From the NCBI GenBank assembly GCA_934371505.1, contig CAKRNW010000040.1, positions 1 to 17,483 of the forward strand: DNA of 17,483 bases, given 5' to 3'. Below are positions 14,922 to 17,483 of the stretch, piece by piece. Both the position numbers and the translations under genes were made by a program. Origin of the DNA: an uncultured Lachnospiraceae bacterium (lineage in GTDB: Bacteria > Bacillota > Clostridia > Lachnospirales > Lachnospiraceae). The notes under the pieces are model-generated. The model saw only the letters and a program-made list of their open reading frames with translations, was not told where the DNA came from and made no database searches. The stretch's first letter is position 1; each line of letters begins with the position of its first letter.

Positions 14922-15863
14922 CTATTCCTCTTTTCCTCCAATTAATACTTCTTTTTCAATATAAATTGGTCGTTTTTTACCTTCTACATAAATTCTGGAT
15001 AAATACTCGCCCATAATCCCCAAAATCAGCAATTGGATCCCTCCAATCAAAAGTATCAATCCAATAATTGTAGGATATCCAGGTATGTCAATATCATAAA
15101 GAAGTTTCTCCACAATCACTACAATCAGATAAATCCCAGCGCAGCCCGATGCTATTGCCCCCAGAAAGGTAGCAATCTTCAATGGAAAGGTAGAAAAGGA
15201 AATGAAGCCTTCTATTGCATATCTGACTAAACCTATAAAACTCCATTTCGATTTCCCGGCGTTTCTCTCCTCAACCTGATAGGGAATATAATAGGTCTCA
15301 TATCCTACCCAGGAAAAAATTCCCTTTGAAAATCGAAAGTACTCTGGAAGTGCTATAATTGTTTCCACCATCTGTTTCCGAAAGGTTCTAAAGTCACTGG
15401 CTCCGTCCACAAACCGCACATCACTGGTGGTATCCATAATGCGATAAAACAGCTTTTTAAACAGCTTTAAAGCTCTGCTTTCCCTTCGTTTCTCCTGATA
15501 GGCTGCCACACAATCATATTCCTCATGTTTTTCCAGAAACTCTACCATATCCCGTACAATTTCAGGCCGCTGTTGTAAATCCGCATCAATCAAGGTCACA
15601 TAATCGCCTGTGGATCTTCGCATTCCAGCCAGAATTGCCGCTTCCTTACCAAAATTTCTCGAAAAGCTAATGACACTTATATGTCTGTTATCTTCCTTGT
15701 AGAGTTTTTTCATTTCCTTCAAAGTGCCATCTTTACTTCCATCATTAACAAAGATGATTTCATATTCATAAGCTTCTCTTTCAAAAACTGCCTTTACAGT
15801 CTCATAAAATGGTCTGACATTTTCTTCCTCATTATAACTTGGTACAATTAATGAAAGTCTCAT
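14922..15863 (-). CDS. GtrB-like GT2 glycosyltransferase (undecaprenyl-phosphate sugar transferase)
   Basis: The 313-aa protein starts with the GT-A strand LSLIVPSYNEEENV and shows FVNDGSKDGT (38-47), a SFSRNFGKEAAILAG block (66-80) and the DADLQQRP motif (93-100). Together these are the standard GtrB/DPM1-like set. Two hydrophobic segments follow (about 230-256 and 266-290), and the chain ends with MGEYLSRIYVE. The enzyme should build a polyprenyl-phosphate monosaccharide on the inner membrane face for the GtrII-like protein encoded 54 bp upstream in the same operon. It resembles the 2976-3917 GT2 in length and layout, but its metal motif is the canonical DADLQ form, so the two probably load different sugars. 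ATG 15863 follows AGAGGA. No GtrA-type flippase gene is seen beside it. Confidence 0.93.
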   Translation of the reverse strand: MRLSLIVPSYNEEENVRPFYETVKAVFEREAYEYEIIFVNDGSKDGTLKEMKKLYKEDNRHISVISFSRNFGKEAAILAGMRRSTGDYVTLIDADLQQRPEIVRDMVEFLEKHEEYDCVAAYQEKRRESRALKLFKKLFYRIMDTTSDVRFVDGASDFRTFRKQMVETIIALPEYFRFSKGIFSWVGYETYYIPYQVEERNAGKSKWSFIGLVRYAIEGFISFSTFPLKIATFLGAIASGCAGIYLIVVIVEKLLYDIDIPGYPTIIGLILLIGGIQLLILGIMGEYLSRIYVEGKKRPIYIEKEVLIGGKEE

Positions 15864-15917
15864 CTTTCACTTCCTCTAAATTTCCTTCCCACATCCTTAT
15901 TTTTAATGTGTGTTAAC

Positions 15918-17465
15918 TCACTTCTGGTCAAGCTGCATCATTTCTTCACTAAATCTTACTACAATAATATCATTTACCTGAGTGATAGAGCCATTATTCG
16001 GCCATACCGGCATATCTCCCACTTCCTGCAGGTTCATGAGTTCTTCTTTTATCTCATCGCTTACGCCTTCCAGTTTGATTCCATAGTATTCATCCAACAT
16101 GGAAACCACATGCTTTTGATGGGAAACCAGGTAGGAATCCGCATAGCCTGCCAATGCCGGTGCTGTACCATAAGCATAAATATCTGTTCCCGGCAAGTTT
16201 CCTATGACTGCAAGCTTTTCAGCGTCCTGATAATAGGGAAGTTCCTCCATCCGGGCAACCACTCTATCCATCATGGCATAGGTTTTTTCATAGCTTAATG
16301 TCTGCACCCGATATGCCACATTCGCTGACACGATAAGGACATATACCAGGATAACGGTGGATAATACGACTCCCCATTGCCCAATCGCATGCTTTGTATC
16401 CACCTGCTCATATTCCCAGAAAAGGAACACAAAAGAAAGAACCAATGGAAATTGCATTAATGCGTAGTATTCTACCTCATTCGTGACGAAATAGAAACAA
16501 TGGCACGCACAGGGAATCAGAAGTAGACTAACAGCAGCAAGAAGCAAATGACTACCGTGTTTATAAACTTTCTTTTTGTATACCAGCATCACGAGGAATA
16601 TCCCCAATATTAACAAACTGACCAGTGATGAAATCCCATACAAATTCAGTTTTGAAAGGGAACCAACATAGTAATAAATGGTATCGATGATCGACTGCTT
16701 TATCGCTTGAAGGAATTCACTGAGACTTGGAAAGTGAATGCTGCCTAATCCATGATGGTTAACCAGTTCGATTCTCTCCACGCGACACATAATTTCCAAG
16801 GAAACTTTATAAAACAGTAAGGACAAAACACCCATTCCCAGATATTTCAGATACTGCTGATAAAGAGCTCTGCCAAATTTTTCTTCCCCTGCCAGAATGA
16901 TATCCCGAACCAGCAAAAAAAGAATCAATACCATGGCAAGTGACAAGTACGCCTGATAAATTCCAATACCCATTCCAAGCAGAACTGCCCCCGGCAGCCA
17001 TCCATACCGGAATTTCTTTGAAACATAGACAGCCAGAACTGCCAATAATCCCGCAAAGAAATAGCAATCTGCGGTAAACATATATCCTAACGTACTGGTC
17101 ACCGGAGGACTGACCACTACAAGTGCGGAAATCATCGCAATCGGAAGGCATCCATGGATCTCAAACAGTTTCACCATCAACAGCACGATCATACTTAAAT
17201 ACAGCAGTGAAAGCAATCCGATAATCCAGGGGATATCCTTAAAAGCACGAAATGCTGCAGGAAGAAACTGAAATTGTCGTCCCTGGAAAATCATATTATG
17301 GGTAGGATAATAATAGTCCATCAGGGAATCCCAGTTAGGAATATGATTGGTAAACTTATACATGTGAGCAATTAACCCAACTATAAAGGTGGAACCCACT
17401 GCCCACTTTATTTCCATATTATTTCTCAATCGATTCCATATCTTCATTAAAAATTTCTCTGGCAA
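15918..17465 (-). CDS. GtrII-like polytopic glucosyltransferase, second copy (TTG start)
   Basis: The 515-aa membrane protein has about eleven hydrophobic segments followed by a soluble C-terminus of about 120 residues. It is paralogous to the 4897-6468 protein. Shared points are a first external loop with an acidic NWDSLMD segment followed by an FQGRQF stretch, the YQAYLSLA block, a short pre-terminal EELPYYQDAEK/VDGWDASMP-like region, and the tail DMPVWPNNGSI. The start is a TTG at 17465. GAGAGG at 17474-17479 lies exactly 8 nt before it, while the first internal ATG (17447) has no such site. Starting here also gives the same distance to the first Trp-rich and membrane region as in the paralogue. 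It is the first gene of the right operon in view. Sugar and acceptor are unknown. Confidence 0.87.
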   Translation of the reverse strand: MPEKFLMKIWNRLRNNMEIKWAVGSTFIVGLIAHMYKFTNHIPNWDSLMDYYYPTHNMIFQGRQFQFLPAAFRAFKDIPWIIGLLSLLYLSMIVLLMVKLFEIHGCLPIAMISALVVVSPPVTSTLGYMFTADCYFFAGLLAVLAVYVSKKFRYGWLPGAVLLGMGIGIYQAYLSLAMVLILFLLVRDIILAGEEKFGRALYQQYLKYLGMGVLSLLFYKVSLEIMCRVERIELVNHHGLGSIHFPSLSEFLQAIKQSIIDTIYYYVGSLSKLNLYGISSLVSLLILGIFLVMLVYKKKVYKHGSHLLLAAVSLLLIPCACHCFYFVTNEVEYYALMQFPLVLSFVFLFWEYEQVDTKHAIGQWGVVLSTVILVYVLIVSANVAYRVQTLSYEKTYAMMDRVVARMEELPYYQDAEKLAVIGNLPGTDIYAYGTAPALAGYADSYLVSHQKHVVSMLDEYYGIKLEGVSDEIKEELMNLQEVGDMPVWPNNGSITQVNDIIVVRFSEEMMQLDQK

Positions 17466-17473
17466 ATTTGTTA

Positions 17474-17479
17474 CCTCTC
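17474..17479 (-). promoter_or_regulatory. Ribosome binding site that fixes the TTG start of the second GtrII-like gene
   Basis: GAGAGG on the minus strand lies 8 nt before TTG 17465. No comparable site precedes the internal ATG at 17447, so initiation at TTG is preferred. Confidence 0.75.
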
Positions 17480-17483
17480 AATT

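Noticed and set aside
1..17483. CRISPR array, tRNA, insertion sequence or prophage genes
   Set aside because: No regularly spaced repeats, cloverleaf-like segments, transposase, integrase or phage structural motifs were seen in either strand.

Overview
The window looks like a surface-glycan locus of a low-to-moderate G+C Gram-positive anaerobe, most likely a gut clostridium of the Lachnospiraceae type. The reasons are strong purine-rich ribosome binding sites (AGAGG, GGAGG, AAGGGG), some TTG and GTG starts, extended TRTGN -10 promoters and the protein families present. No rRNA, tRNA, CRISPR array, transposase or integrase was seen. The species call is inference.

Left operon, minus strand, 6468 to 1. 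The order of transcription is a GtrII-like polytopic glycosyltransferase, a WalW-type (CE4) polysaccharide deacetylase, an ArnC/GtrB-like GT2 enzyme, an NDP-hexose 2,3-dehydratase, a Gfo/Idh NDP-hexose 3-ketoreductase of the KijD10 kind, and an SDR reductase/epimerase cut off by the window edge. The last three fit consecutive steps of 2,6-dideoxyhexose synthesis (2,3-dehydration, 3-keto reduction, 4-keto reduction). The others look like lipid-linked sugar transfer and trimming.

Central module, minus strand, 9676 to 6502. Three tightly packed genes encode a DUF262/GmrS-like protein without an HNH nuclease domain, an AAA ATPase with a C-terminal DUF3696 tail, and an unrecognised 261-aa protein. 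This looks like an anti-phage defence or conflict island inside a glycan locus. It is bracketed by a 12-bp direct repeat at 6502-6513 and 9714-9725. Only 33 bp and no terminator separate it from the GtrII gene downstream, so it probably reads through into the left operon.

Plus-strand pair, 9928 to 13986. Two GT-C (GT39/PMT-like) membrane glycosyltransferases have large extracytoplasmic C-termini. Each is preceded by the same 15-bp extended -10 block. A strong bidirectional terminator at 13990-14024 ends this pair and also the convergent right operon.

Right operon, minus strand, 17465 to 14034. A second GtrII-like protein (TTG start) is followed by a second GtrB-like GT2 and a YdjC/ChbG-family deacetylase (GTG start). 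It mirrors the transferase, GT2 and deacetylase trio of the left operon. Together the locus encodes two parallel lipid-linked sugar decoration modules, a deoxysugar supply route and two GT-C enzymes, with a defence-like cassette inserted between them.
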